A stretch of DNA of 64,000 nt from Amycolatopsis thermophila. GTDB taxonomy: Bacteria; Actinomycetota; Actinomycetes; Mycobacteriales; Pseudonocardiaceae. Location: positions 6,634,001 through 6,698,000 of the forward strand of contig NZ_JAUSUT010000001.1 in NCBI RefSeq assembly GCF_030814215.1. The letters run 5' to 3'. Under the pieces are notes generated by a model. The model did no database searches. It was not told where the DNA came from and saw only the letters and a list, made by a program, of their open reading frames with translations. Numbering within the stretch: the first letter of the stretch is position 1; the number at the start of each line of letters is the position of its first letter. A program made the position numbers and the translations under genes. Of this stretch, positions 52,679 through 61,603 are shown piece after piece.

Positions 52679-52979
52679 GGCCGAACCGGATGCCCACCGT
52701 CGAAGAAGCCCTCCAGCCCGAACCCGGCTTGGGTGGTGGCCGCGGTGCGCGAGTGCGACGACAATCGGCGGCCGAGCACCTGTTCCCGGACCGACGGTGC
52801 CGCACACCCGCCTGCTTCCGCTCGTGCGGCTCGTCTCCTGAGCGGTGGCCGGCGTCGAGCCGAATGTGATCGGCACAGGTCCGTGCCGGCGACGCCGAAA
52901 TCCCCGCCCGTCAGCCGCTCGCCCCGGCCGCGCCCGGGCCGAGCTGTGACCCATGTCAACGCACCGCTGGGCGTCGGCG
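52679..52979. other. Intergenic stretch without recognisable feature
   Basis: About 300 bp between convergent ends of a CoA-transferase gene and a broken nitrilase gene. I see no gene with a credible start, no AT-rich operator and no strong hairpin. It marks the right boundary of the operator-bearing island. Confidence 0.5.
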
Positions 52980-53985
52980 TCACGCCCCGTCCGCGGTCAC
53001 GAGGTCGACGTCCTCGAACTCCGGCTCCGGCCGCTCCACTCCACTATGGACGATGCGCGGGGTGGCGGCGCGGTTGACCTGCAGGCGGAACACGTCCGGG
53101 CGCGAGTAGTGGCCGACCGGGTCGCCGGCGGACTTGGCGATCGCGATGAGCGAGAAGTCCAGGTCCGCGAACAGCAACCCCTCCTCGGTCTCGGCGAGCG
53201 GAGCAGCCAGCTCACTGCCCTCGGGGCCGTAGATCCGCGCGAACCCGCCGCCCTGGAGCAGCAACTGCTTCTTCACGTCGTCGTCGCAGAACACCTCGTG
53301 CGCCGCGGCGCCGACCACGCCGCACGGCGCGAGCACGAACGTCTGGCCCTCCACGGCGTACACCAGGCTCGCGGCGGTGTTCACCTCGGGACCCAGTGCC
53401 TTCGCCCCGCCGCGGTACACCGAAAAGCTCGGCCACGAGCCCACGTGGATCTGCTCCCCCAGGCTGTACATCGTGTACTTGGTCAGCGGCTGGAAGTGCT
53501 CCCAGCAGTTCAGCGCGCCGAGCCGGCCCAGCTTCGTGTCGTGCACCTGGAGGTCACTGCCGTCGCCCTCGCCGAACACGCTGCGCTCGACGTGCGTCGG
53601 CTTGAGCTTGCGGCGCACGGACAGCACGCGGCCGGTGTCGTCGACGAACGCCTGCGACATGTACAGGCTGCCGCCCGCCCTCTCGCTGAAACCGAGGACG
53701 ACGTGCACGCCGTGCTCGGCCGCGGCGGCCGCGATCCGCGCCATCTCCGCGCCGTCGCGGGTCATCGAGTTCTCGCTGTACCGCGGCACGAACCGCATGC
53801 CCCAGGCGCGAGTCGAGCCAGATCCACCACGGGTAGCCCGGCAGGAAGGTCTCCGGGAAGGCGACGAGCCGGGCACCTCCCGCGGCGGCTTCGGCGATCA
53901 GGCCGACCACCTGGTCGACACCGGCGGCGAGGTCCAGCCACCTCGGTTCCGCCTGGACAACGGCAACGCGAACCTGTTCTGTCAC
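52980..53985 (-). pseudogene. Nitrilase, broken by a frameshift
   Basis: Nitrilase/cyanide hydratase family gene of about 335 codons read in two frames. The first part (GTG at 53985) gives [25 protein letters not shown] with the catalytic Glu; the second part continues with [14 protein letters not shown], the catalytic Lys in RRKLKPTH and Cys in NCWEHFQPL. The frames join near 53805-53812, where homologues read roughly DSPAWG; two bases seem to be missing. All three catalytic residues survive, so the break is recent or a sequencing error. The intact enzyme would hydrolyse nitriles to acids and ammonia. It lies next to an AraC regulator gene. Confidence 0.82.
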
Positions 53986-54070
53986 GGCAAGCCTCCGGGG
54001 TGAGTCGCAACTGCTACCGGCTCACTATCCGATGCTCAGGCGTGCGCGCGGACCGACAACGCGTGCCGCG

Positions 54071-55030
54071 TCACTGACCGGACGTGCCACGGAACTGCCC
54101 GGGGGACAGACCGGTCTCCTGCCGGAACACCCGGTAGAACTGGCGCTCCCCGGCGAACCCGCACGCCACGGCGACCGAGTCGAGCGGGCGCCCGGGATCG
54201 GCCCGCAGCAACGACTTCGCGTGCTCCACCCGGATGCGCCGCAACACCGTGCCCACCCCGCCCGGGGCGCCGGCGAACAACCGGTACAGGGTCCGCCTCG
54301 AGATCAGGAACGCGCGCGCCACGTCGTCGACGGTGAGGTCCGGGTCGGCGTGGTGGGCGTGCAGGAAGGCCTCGATGCGCCGGCGGGTCAGGACGTCGTT
54401 CCGCGGCGTCTGGCCGGCGGCGAGGGACAGCGCGGACGCCATCAGCGCACGCCCCTGCGTCGCGAGCGTGGCCGCACCGAGCGGGTCGGTCTCCTGCAGG
54501 CGCGCGAGGCCGCGGAAGTACTGCGCGACGACTCCGGCGGGACTGTCCACACCGAGCGTCACCGCGGTGACGCCCCGGGCGTCGCGCAACCCGGTCTCGG
54601 CGAGCATCCCGTTCAGCGGCACCTGCACGACGACCTGTTCGAACGGGCCGTCGAAGTGCAGGGTGTACGGCCGCGTGCTGTCGTAGAGGGCCATCTGACC
54701 GGGCGCCAGCTCCGCCACCCGGCCGTCCTGTTCGATCCGGCCCTGGCCGCGGGTCTGGATGCTCGCCAGCAGGTACTCCTCGCCCGCCCGGGCGATCAGC
54801 TGGGGCGTGCGCCGGACCCGCTGCCCGCTCGCGTGCACCGTCGTCATCTCGAAGGAGTCCAGATCGGCGTGCACCAGCCTGCCGTCGAACCGGCCCGGCC
54901 TCGTCGGTGCCGCCGCCAGCTGCACGAACGTGTCGCAGATCAGGTCTCGCCAGTACTCGAACGCGCGCGCCGCGGCGACCGCCGAAGTGGACCAGACTCC
55001 GGCGGAGCCGGTGGGCCGGGGGCCGCTCAT
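54071..55030 (-). CDS. AraC-family transcription regulator
   Basis: Regulator of 319 residues with an N-terminal AraC-binding-like domain (YLLASIQTRGQGRIEQDGR, MALYDSTRPYTLHFDGPFEQ) and a C-terminal AraC DNA-binding domain at about 210-319 (LTVDDVARAFLISRRTLYRL and SVAVACGFAGERQFYRVFRQ). The ATG at 55030 is chosen; further in-frame starts up to 55102 exist. It lies 85 nt upstream of the nitrilase gene on the same strand, so regulation of nitrile breakdown is likely, as known for several nitrilase clusters. Confidence 0.87.
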   Translation of the reverse strand: MSGPRPTGSAGVWSTSAVAAARAFEYWRDLICDTFVQLAAAPTRPGRFDGRLVHADLDSFEMTTVHASGQRVRRTPQLIARAGEEYLLASIQTRGQGRIEQDGRVAELAPGQMALYDSTRPYTLHFDGPFEQVVVQVPLNGMLAETGLRDARGVTAVTLGVDSPAGVVAQYFRGLARLQETDPLGAATLATQGRALMASALSLAAGQTPRNDVLTRRRIEAFLHAHHADPDLTVDDVARAFLISRRTLYRLFAGAPGGVGTVLRRIRVEHAKSLLRADPGRPLDSVAVACGFAGERQFYRVFRQETGLSPGQFRGTSGQ

Positions 55031-55135
55031 CGCGCCATCATGCAATGCCGCGTGTGAGCACGCAACGCCCGCGCCGCATCCGAAGACCGCGTCCCGCACC
55101 AAGGAACCGGGGATGACCGCCGCCTTCGTGACGCC

Positions 55136-56287
55136 TCAGATCCGGTTCCGCTGGATCAGCTGCTTGGCGATGACGCCGCGCTGGATCTCGTTCGTGCCCT
55201 CGCCCACGATCATCAACGGCGCATCGCGGAAGTAGCGCTCCACGTCGAACTCCGTCGAGTAGCCGTAGCCGCCGTGGATGCGCACCGCGTTCAAGGCGAT
55301 CTCCATCGCCGTTTCCGAGGCGAACAGCTTCGCCATCCCGGCCTCCATGTCGGCACGGACACCGGAGTCGTAACGGCGGGCGGCGTGGAGCACGAGCTGG
55401 CGGGCGGCCTCGAGCTTGGTGCCCATGTCCGCGAGGTAGTTGCCGATCGACTGGTGCTGCCAGATCGGTTTCCCGAAGCTCTCCCGCTCCTGGGCGTAGC
55501 GCAACGCGTCCTCGAGCGCGGCCCGGCCGACACCGAGCGCCCGGCAGGCGACCTGGATGCGGCCGATCTCCAGTCCACGCATCATCTGCGCGAAGCCCTG
55601 CCCCTCCGCGCCGCCCAGCACCGCCGTGGCCGGCACGCGGAAGTCGTCGAAGGACAGCTCGCAGCTCTCCACGCCCTTGTAGCCCAGCTTGGGCAGGTCG
55701 CGGGAGACGTGGAACCCGGGACCCTTCTCGACGAGCAGCACCGAGATGCCCCGGTGCGCCGGGGTGGCCTTCGGGTCGGTCTTGCACAGCAGCGCCACCA
55801 GCTGCGACCGCCGGGCGTTGGTGATCCAGGTCTTCGACCCGTTGATCACGTAGTCCTCGCCGTCGCGACGGGCGGACGTGCGCAGGGCCTGCAGGTCGGA
55901 ACCGCCGCCGGGTTCGGTCAGCGCCATCGTCGCCCGGATCTCACCGGTCGCCATCTTCGGCAGGTAGCGCTCCTGCTGCTCCGGCGTGCCGAAGGTGACC
56001 AGGAGCTTCGACACCACCGTGTGCCCGCCCATCGCGCCGGCCAGGCTCATCCAGCCGCGCGCCAACTCCTCCGTCACGGCCGCGTAGCACTGGGCCGACA
56101 CCGCAGCCTCCCCCCAGGGCTCGGGAATCGCCAGTCCGAACACACCCATCTGCTTCATCGCCTCGATGAGCTTCTCGGGATGGGTGTCGGTGTGGTCGAG
56201 TTCCTGCGCGACGGGTTTGACCTCGCGGTCCACCCAGTCGCGCACCACACGAACGATCGCGGCTTCGTCCGCGCTCAGCCAGTCCAT
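55136..56287 (-). CDS. Acyl-CoA dehydrogenase, paralogue of the gene at 21899-23047
   Basis: FAD-dependent acyl-CoA dehydrogenase, 383 residues, base Glu363 in GEGTNEIQ. FAD segments TMALTEPGGGSDLQAL and TWITNARRSQ. The high similarity to the 21899-23047 protein, including the identical stretch VERYFRDAPLMIVGEGTNEI, shows a duplication. The ATG at 56287 has AGAGGA upstream and is preferred over the GTG at 56302. No AT-rich operator is present here; instead a LysR regulator gene is divergent, so the copy has separate control. Confidence 0.9.
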   Translation of the reverse strand: MDWLSADEAAIVRVVRDWVDREVKPVAQELDHTDTHPEKLIEAMKQMGVFGLAIPEPWGEAAVSAQCYAAVTEELARGWMSLAGAMGGHTVVSKLLVTFGTPEQQERYLPKMATGEIRATMALTEPGGGSDLQALRTSARRDGEDYVINGSKTWITNARRSQLVALLCKTDPKATPAHRGISVLLVEKGPGFHVSRDLPKLGYKGVESCELSFDDFRVPATAVLGGAEGQGFAQMMRGLEIGRIQVACRALGVGRAALEDALRYAQERESFGKPIWQHQSIGNYLADMGTKLEAARQLVLHAARRYDSGVRADMEAGMAKLFASETAMEIALNAVRIHGGYGYSTEFDVERYFRDAPLMIVGEGTNEIQRGVIAKQLIQRNRI

Positions 56288-56396
56288 ACCGGTTCCTCTC
56301 ACGTCGCCGTTGCTCTATCATGAGAGGTGATGACCGGGGTCGTGAAATACCATTTCCTGATCTCGCCATGCCTGATCGCGATGACCCGAGGACGCG

Positions 56397-57341
56397 ATGG
56401 ATTTCAAGCAGCTCACGGCGCTGGTGACGGTCGTCGAGGTGGGCAGCGTGACCCGCGCGGCGGAGCTGCTGCACCTCGTGCAGCCCGCCGTGACCCGGCA
56501 GATCAAGGCGCTGGAGCAGGAGCTCGGCGTGGCGCTGTTCGAGCGGACCCGGCAGGGCATGCGGCCCACCGAGGCCGGTGTCAGCCTCGCCGAACGCGCC
56601 CGGCGGGCCCTGGCCGAGCTCGAACGGGCCCGCGCCGAGCTGTCACCCGCGCCCGGTGAGGTCACCGGCATCGTCACCCTCGGGCTCCTGGAGAGCACCG
56701 CCGCGCTGATCGCCGAGCCGCTGGTGGCCGCGATCCTGCGCCGACACCCCGGCATCGAACTGCGCCTGCAGACCGCCTACTCCGGCCACCTGCAGCGGTG
56801 GCTGGACGACGGCGACCTCGACCTCACCCTGCTGTACAACCTGACCAGCTCACCCACGCTCAACGTCACCCCGCTCGTGCGGGAACGCCTGTGGGTCGTG
56901 GCTCCCCCGGCCGAGGGCCTGCGGGCCGACCACCCGGTCCCCTTCGCCGATCTCGCCGAACGAGCCGTCGTCATGCCGGCCGCGGGACACGGCCTGCGCG
57001 CGTTGATCGAGGCAGCCGCCGCGAAGGCCGGAACCGACCTCACGAGCACCGTGCAGACGAATTCCATGACCCTGCAGAAACAGCTCGTGCTGGCCGGGCA
57101 CGGCTGGACGATCCTGCCGGCTGTGGGCATCGCCGACGACGTGACCGCGGGCATCCTGAGCGCGGCTCCCGTCACCGCGCCGGAGGTCTGGCGGTCCATC
57201 GTCCTCGCCACGCCGCGCTCCGGCCGCGTCCCCGCGGCGGTGGACGTCGTCGCGCGAGAACTCACCCGCCAGGTGCACCTCTCCGTCCGCGAGGGCCGCT
57301 GGCCCTCGGCCGAAGCGACCACCGGGAACGAGGGACCATGA
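56397..57341 (+). CDS. LysR-family transcription regulator
   Basis: LysR regulator, 314 residues. N-terminal winged helix (FKQLTALVTVVEVGSVTRAA, VQPAVTRQIKALEQELGVAL) and a substrate-binding domain from about 90. Arrangement divergent from the acyl-CoA dehydrogenase gene and overlapping with a hydrolase gene downstream (ATGA) suggests that it controls both. The 109-bp divergent gap holds AT-richer sequence but no clear LysR box that I can defend. Confidence 0.9.
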   Translation: MDFKQLTALVTVVEVGSVTRAAELLHLVQPAVTRQIKALEQELGVALFERTRQGMRPTEAGVSLAERARRALAELERARAELSPAPGEVTGIVTLGLLESTAALIAEPLVAAILRRHPGIELRLQTAYSGHLQRWLDDGDLDLTLLYNLTSSPTLNVTPLVRERLWVVAPPAEGLRADHPVPFADLAERAVVMPAAGHGLRALIEAAAAKAGTDLTSTVQTNSMTLQKQLVLAGHGWTILPAVGIADDVTAGILSAAPVTAPEVWRSIVLATPRSGRVPAAVDVVARELTRQVHLSVREGRWPSAEATTGNEGP

Positions 57342-58114
57342 ACCACGAGACCGTTGCCCGCGCCCCGGACGGCACCCGCCTGGCGGTGCAGACCGCCGAG
57401 GCCGGGCGGCCGCTGGTGCTGCTGCCCGGCCAGTCCAACAACCACACCTGGTGGGACGCCGTCCGCGGGGACTTCCACACCACGCACCGCACGATCACCT
57501 TCGACTACCGCGGCACCGGCGCGAGCGACAAACCCGACGAGCCCTACTCCACTCAGGAGTTCGCCGACGACGTCATCGCCGTGCTCGACCACCTCGGCAT
57601 CGCCGAAGCCGACGTCTACGGCACGTCGATGGGTGGCCGCACCGCCCAGTGGGTCGCCATCAACCACCCCGGACGGGTGCGCCGCCTCGTGCTCGGGTGC
57701 ACCTCGCCCGGCGGGCCGCACGCCGTCGAACGCTCCAGCGACGTGCGGCGCGCCCTCATCCGGCCCGACGCGGCCGAAACCCTCGCCGACCTCATGTACA
57801 CCCCGGCCTTCCGGGCGCGCCACCACGGTCCTCATCGGACACTCGGCGATCCGGCGATGCCGGCGCACGCCCGCAAACACCACCTGGCCGCCAGCAACGA
57901 ACACGACGCGTGGGACGCCCTTCCCCGCATCACCGCACCCACCCTGATCCTGCACGGCGACGACGACCAGCTCACCCCCGCCGCCAACGCCGCACTCCTC
58001 GCCGAGCGCATTCCGGACTCCCGCGTGCACCTGTTCCCCGGCGCCCGCCACGCCTACTTCGAGGAATGCCGCCCCGAGGCGAGCGACCTCGTCCGGGAGT
58101 TCCTCACCGGGTGA
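57338..58114 (+). CDS. Alpha/beta hydrolase (3-oxoadipate enol-lactonase-like)
   Basis: Alpha/beta hydrolase, 258 residues, with nucleophile GTSMGGRTAQ, acid in GDDDQLTP and His in GARHAYFEE. The overall pattern, LLPGQSNNHTWWDAV then FDYRGTGASDKP, fits the enol-lactonase/esterase group. It is translated with the LysR gene by ATGA overlap, an unusual coupling of regulator and enzyme. Substrate unknown. Confidence 0.86.
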   Translation: MNHETVARAPDGTRLAVQTAEAGRPLVLLPGQSNNHTWWDAVRGDFHTTHRTITFDYRGTGASDKPDEPYSTQEFADDVIAVLDHLGIAEADVYGTSMGGRTAQWVAINHPGRVRRLVLGCTSPGGPHAVERSSDVRRALIRPDAAETLADLMYTPAFRARHHGPHRTLGDPAMPAHARKHHLAASNEHDAWDALPRITAPTLILHGDDDQLTPAANAALLAERIPDSRVHLFPGARHAYFEECRPEASDLVREFLTG

Positions 58115-58217
58115 CTGGTCTCGGCGGCTCTCGCGGGCACCACCGTCACACTCGACGCCGCGCTCGACTGAGACGGCCGGGTCCGGCGATCGAGCCTCGG
58201 CGAGACCCGGACAGGGG

Positions 58218-58258
58218 TTGACCGCACACACGGGCCCTTTTATAGTCACCATGACTAT
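58218..58258 (+). promoter_or_regulatory. Promoter and probable NrtR operator
   Basis: TTGACC (58218-58223), a 17-bp spacer and TATAGT (58241-58246) form a strong promoter. The palindrome ATAGTCA-CCA-TGACTAT (58242-58258) overlaps the -10 box, ideal for autorepression by the NrtR-like protein encoded 14 bp downstream. Confidence 0.75.
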
Positions 58259-58271
58259 TAAGGAGGTGTGC

Positions 58272-58997
58272 ATGCACGGGTACGACAGGCACGCCTACGA
58301 GCCGTTCGCGGTCACGGTCGACCTCGCCGTCTTCACGCTGCGCGCGGGCCGGTTGCGGATCCTCCTCGTCGAACGCGGCGAGGAACCGTACGCGGGGTCC
58401 TGGGCGCTGCCCGGCGGATTCCTGAAACCCGACGAGTCCGCGGAAACCGCCGCGCGGCGGGAGCTGGCCGAGGAGACCGGGCTCGCCGACGTGGCCGGGC
58501 TGCATCTGGAGCAGCTGCGCACCTACAGCGAACCGGACCGCGATCCCCGGATGCGGGTCGTGTCGGTGGCCTTCACGGCACTCGTCCCCGACGCTCCACA
58601 GGCGGTGGGCGGCGGGGATGCGGCCCAGGCCGCGTGGCTGCCGTTCGGGGAGCAGGGGCCGCTCGCCTTCGACCACGACCGCATCCTCGCCGACGCGCAC
58701 CACCGGATCGGCGTCGAGCTGGAGCGCACCAGCCTGGCCACGGCGTTCTGCCCGCCCGAATTCACGCTCGGCGAGCTGCGGCAGGTCTACGAAGCGGTGT
58801 GGGACACCGGCCTCGATCCCGCGAACTTCCGGCGCAAGGTCCTCGGCACCCCCGGGTTCGTCACGCAGGTCCCCGGCGAATCCCGGCTCACCGGCGGGCG
58901 CGGCAAACCCGCCGCGCTGTACCGCGCCGGCGGCGCCACGACCCTGCACCCCCCGCTGCTCAAACCGCGTCCCGGTTCGACGGAAGGACCCTCGTGA
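58272..58997 (+). CDS. nrtR: NrtR-like Nudix-domain transcription regulator
   Basis: Regulator of 241 residues with an N-terminal Nudix domain and a C-terminal winged helix, the NrtR architecture. NrtR proteins sense ADP-ribose-type ligands and repress NAD-related genes. The Nudix box is complete (GFLKPDE, then RELAEETGL), so hydrolase activity is not excluded, while many NrtR proteins have a decayed box. The C-terminal DPANFRRKVLGTPGFV motif is typical of the DNA-binding part. AGGAGGT precedes the ATG at 58272. Coupled by GTGA overlap to an ADP-ribosylglycohydrolase gene. Confidence 0.85.
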   Translation: MHGYDRHAYEPFAVTVDLAVFTLRAGRLRILLVERGEEPYAGSWALPGGFLKPDESAETAARRELAEETGLADVAGLHLEQLRTYSEPDRDPRMRVVSVAFTALVPDAPQAVGGGDAAQAAWLPFGEQGPLAFDHDRILADAHHRIGVELERTSLATAFCPPEFTLGELRQVYEAVWDTGLDPANFRRKVLGTPGFVTQVPGESRLTGGRGKPAALYRAGGATTLHPPLLKPRPGSTEGPS

Positions 58998-59992
58998 GCA
59001 CGTTGTCCACCGGATCACTGCTGGGCCTCGCCCTGGGCGACGCGCTCGGCGCGCCGACCGAGTTCATCGACGTGCCGGCGATCCTCGCCCGGTGCGGGCC
59101 CTGGCGGGAGATGGAGCTGCCGGGCCCACTGGCCCGCATCACCGACGACACGCAGATGGCGCTGGCCGTCGCGCGCGCCCTGCGGACCACTGGACGGCTC
59201 GAGCCGTCGGGGTTCGAATCCCGGCTGCGCGCGGAGTTCGTCGACTGGCTCCACTCGCCCGAGAACAACCGCGCGCCCGGCATGACCTGCCTGCGCGCCT
59301 GCCGGATCCTGGAGGACGGTGGCCCCTGGGCGGACGCCAGTCAGATCACCTCGAAGGGGTGCGGGGCGAACATGCGGGTCACGCCGCTCGGTCTCGTTCC
59401 CGGGCTCACCGACGAACAGCGCGCGGGCGGAGCTCAGCTGCAGGCGGGTCTCACCCACGGCCATCCGGCCGGGCTCGCCGCCGCCGATCTCACCGCGCAC
59501 ACCGTCCGGCTGCTCGCCGAGGGCACGGAGCCGGACGTGCTGGCCGGCCGGTTGCGCTCCTACGCCTGGGAAAACCGGGAGACCTACCACGAGCGGTGGC
59601 TCGGCGACCTGTGGACCCGCGCCGGTGACGCCTCCCCACGGCGGTTCATCGCCCGCGGCTGGGACGAGTGCCTCGCCGTCCTGGACCGCGTGGACGAGGC
59701 CGTGCGAAGGGCCGACCCGGAGGCCGACCCGTGCGCGGCGACGGGCGCGGGCTGGGTCGCCGAGGAAGCGCTGGGCACCGCACTGCTGTGTTTCCTGCTC
59801 TTCCCCGATGAACCGGTCCTCGCGCTGCGCCGGGCAGCCTGCACCTCGGGCGACTCGGACTCGATCGCCGCACTGGCCGGCGCGTTCGCGGGCGCCCGGC
59901 ACGGCGCCGGCGCATGGCCCGAGCCGTGGACCGCACGCCTGGAACACCGCGACGAACTCCTCGCGTTCGGCGCGGCGTGGGACGCGACGTAG
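58994..59992 (+). CDS. ADP-ribosylglycohydrolase family protein
   Basis: DraG-like hydrolase, 332 residues, removing ADP-ribose from proteins or small molecules. Metal-binding motifs ALGDALGAPTEF (about 11-22), ITDDTQMALA (about 47-56) and SGDSDSIAALAGAFAGA near the C-terminus are intact. The GTG at 58994 overlaps the NrtR stop. NrtR and ADP-ribosylglycohydrolase genes are known neighbours: the enzyme's product, ADP-ribose, is the likely signal for the regulator. Confidence 0.9.
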   Translation: MSTLSTGSLLGLALGDALGAPTEFIDVPAILARCGPWREMELPGPLARITDDTQMALAVARALRTTGRLEPSGFESRLRAEFVDWLHSPENNRAPGMTCLRACRILEDGGPWADASQITSKGCGANMRVTPLGLVPGLTDEQRAGGAQLQAGLTHGHPAGLAAADLTAHTVRLLAEGTEPDVLAGRLRSYAWENRETYHERWLGDLWTRAGDASPRRFIARGWDECLAVLDRVDEAVRRADPEADPCAATGAGWVAEEALGTALLCFLLFPDEPVLALRRAACTSGDSDSIAALAGAFAGARHGAGAWPEPWTARLEHRDELLAFGAAWDAT

Positions 59993-60056
59993 CTCCCCGG
60001 CACCCGCAGCGCTTCGGCGCGCGAGACGAGGCGACCCCGGCCAGAATCACGATGTG

Positions 60057-60797
60057 ATGGCTCGACGTGACCCGGCTCGGCGCGCGCCGGGGCCGGCAAC
60101 CGGTTCCGGCTGGGCGCACCGCCACCGCGACGTGTCCGGGGGCTGGCTGCGGCCCACGGTGTTCGGGGCCGTCGACGGCCTGGTCACCAACGCATCGCTG
60201 ATCGCCGGGGTCGGCGGTGGCGGTGTCGCGCCGCACACGATCGTGCTGACCGGCCTGGCCGGACTCGTCGCCGGCGCGTTCTCCATGGGCGCGGGCGAGT
60301 ACGTGTCCGTCACCAACCAGAACGAGCTCGTGCACGCGGAAGTCGCCCTCGAAGCGGACATGCACGCCCGGTTCCCGCAGCAGGAACACGACGAGCTCGT
60401 CGCCCGGTTCGTCTCCTACGGCGCCGACCACCAGACCGCCTCGCGCATGGCCGAAGCCGTCGCACGTGACCCGGAACAGGCACTGCGCCTGCACACCCGC
60501 GAAGAGCTCGGCGTGGATCCGCACGATCTGCCGTCCGGATCGATGGCCGGCATGGCGTCGTTCACCGCTTTCTCGATCGGCGCGCTGCTGCCCCTGCTGC
60601 CCTACCTGGCCGGTGGTCGCACCCTCGTCGCGTCGCTCGTCATCACCGCGGTCGCGCTGCTGACCGGCGGGATGACGGTCGGCAAGCTCACCGGCCGTCC
60701 ACTGCTGCGGTCGGGACTGCGCCAGCTCGCCCTCGGTGGGCTGGCCGTCGCTGTCACGTTCGGAATCGGCCGGCTCATCGGCGCCCCACCGGCATGA
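60057..60797 (+). CDS. VIT1/CCC1 family metal transporter
   Basis: Membrane protein of 246 residues, the VIT family of iron/manganese transporters. The first helix region reads FGAVDGLVTNASLIAGVGGG, followed by GLVAGAFSMGAGEYVSVTNQ; a cytoplasmic acidic loop (LVHAEVALEADMHARFPQQE) and three more hydrophobic segments (about 165-245) follow. An ATG at 60057 or GTG at 60054 can start it. It is overlapped by the next gene (ATGA). Confidence 0.87.
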   Translation: MARRDPARRAPGPATGSGWAHRHRDVSGGWLRPTVFGAVDGLVTNASLIAGVGGGGVAPHTIVLTGLAGLVAGAFSMGAGEYVSVTNQNELVHAEVALEADMHARFPQQEHDELVARFVSYGADHQTASRMAEAVARDPEQALRLHTREELGVDPHDLPSGSMAGMASFTAFSIGALLPLLPYLAGGRTLVASLVITAVALLTGGMTVGKLTGRPLLRSGLRQLALGGLAVAVTFGIGRLIGAPPA

Positions 60798-61603
60798 CCG
60801 GACCGGTGCGCCTTCCCGCCTGGTGGCGCGGCATCAGCCCGCGCCGTCGCCTGCTGGTGACCGCGATCGCCCTGCTGGCGGCGGCGGGCGTCGTCGCGGG
60901 TGTCGTCGCCGCCGTGCGGGGTGACGCGCCCGGCAGCGGGCGACCGTCGCAGGACCAGCCGGGCCCGGTGCTGCTGGTGCCCGGCTACGGCGGCGCCCAG
61001 GCAGCGCTCGCGCGGCTCGCCGAGCGGATCCACCAGGTCACCGGCCGCCCGGCCGAGGTGCTGACACTGCCCGGCGACGGCACCGGTGACCTCCTGGACC
61101 AGGTCGCCGTCCTCGACGACGCCGCGGAACGCGCACACGCCCGCGGGGCCCCCTCGGTGGACGTGATCGGGTATTCCGCCGGTGGTGTCGTCGCCGCGTG
61201 GTGGGTGACCCGCGACGGCGGCGCCCACCAGGCGCGCCGCGTCGTCACGCTCGGCGCGCCCCTGCACGGCACCCAGCTCGCCGCCACCGCCACCGTGCTC
61301 GATCCGGCCGCCTGCCCGACCGCGTGCCGGCAGCTCGCGCCGGGCAGTTCGCTGCTGCAACAGCTGCAGAACCAGCCCGTCCCCGAGGACCTCCCCTGGC
61401 TGTCGGTGTGGACCGAACGCGACGAGGTGGTGGTGCCGCCCGACTCGGCCCGGCTCACCGGCGCGGTCAACGTTCCGCTGCAGCAGGCGTGCCCCGGCAA
61501 CCAGGCCACCCACAGCGACCTCCCCACCGATCCCCAGGTCACCGCCCTCGTCCTCCGTGCGCTCGGCACCGCGCCGCTGTCCGCGCCCGCCACCTGCGGT
61601 TAG
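60794..61603 (+). CDS. Membrane-anchored or secreted lipase-like alpha/beta hydrolase
   Basis: Protein of 269 residues with a single N-terminal membrane segment (LLVTAIALLAAAGVVAGVVA, about 20-40) and an extracellular alpha/beta hydrolase domain. The lipase motif is VDVIGYSAGGVVA; LLVPGYGG supplies the oxyanion part and a Cys-rich loop (AACPTACRQLAPG) suggests a disulphide. The final Asp and His are in WTERDEVVVPP and QATHSDLP. Its stop overlaps the stop of the convergent ABC permease (TTAG). Confidence 0.83.
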   Translation: MTGPVRLPAWWRGISPRRRLLVTAIALLAAAGVVAGVVAAVRGDAPGSGRPSQDQPGPVLLVPGYGGAQAALARLAERIHQVTGRPAEVLTLPGDGTGDLLDQVAVLDDAAERAHARGAPSVDVIGYSAGGVVAAWWVTRDGGAHQARRVVTLGAPLHGTQLAATATVLDPAACPTACRQLAPGSSLLQQLQNQPVPEDLPWLSVWTERDEVVVPPDSARLTGAVNVPLQQACPGNQATHSDLPTDPQVTALVLRALGTAPLSAPATCG

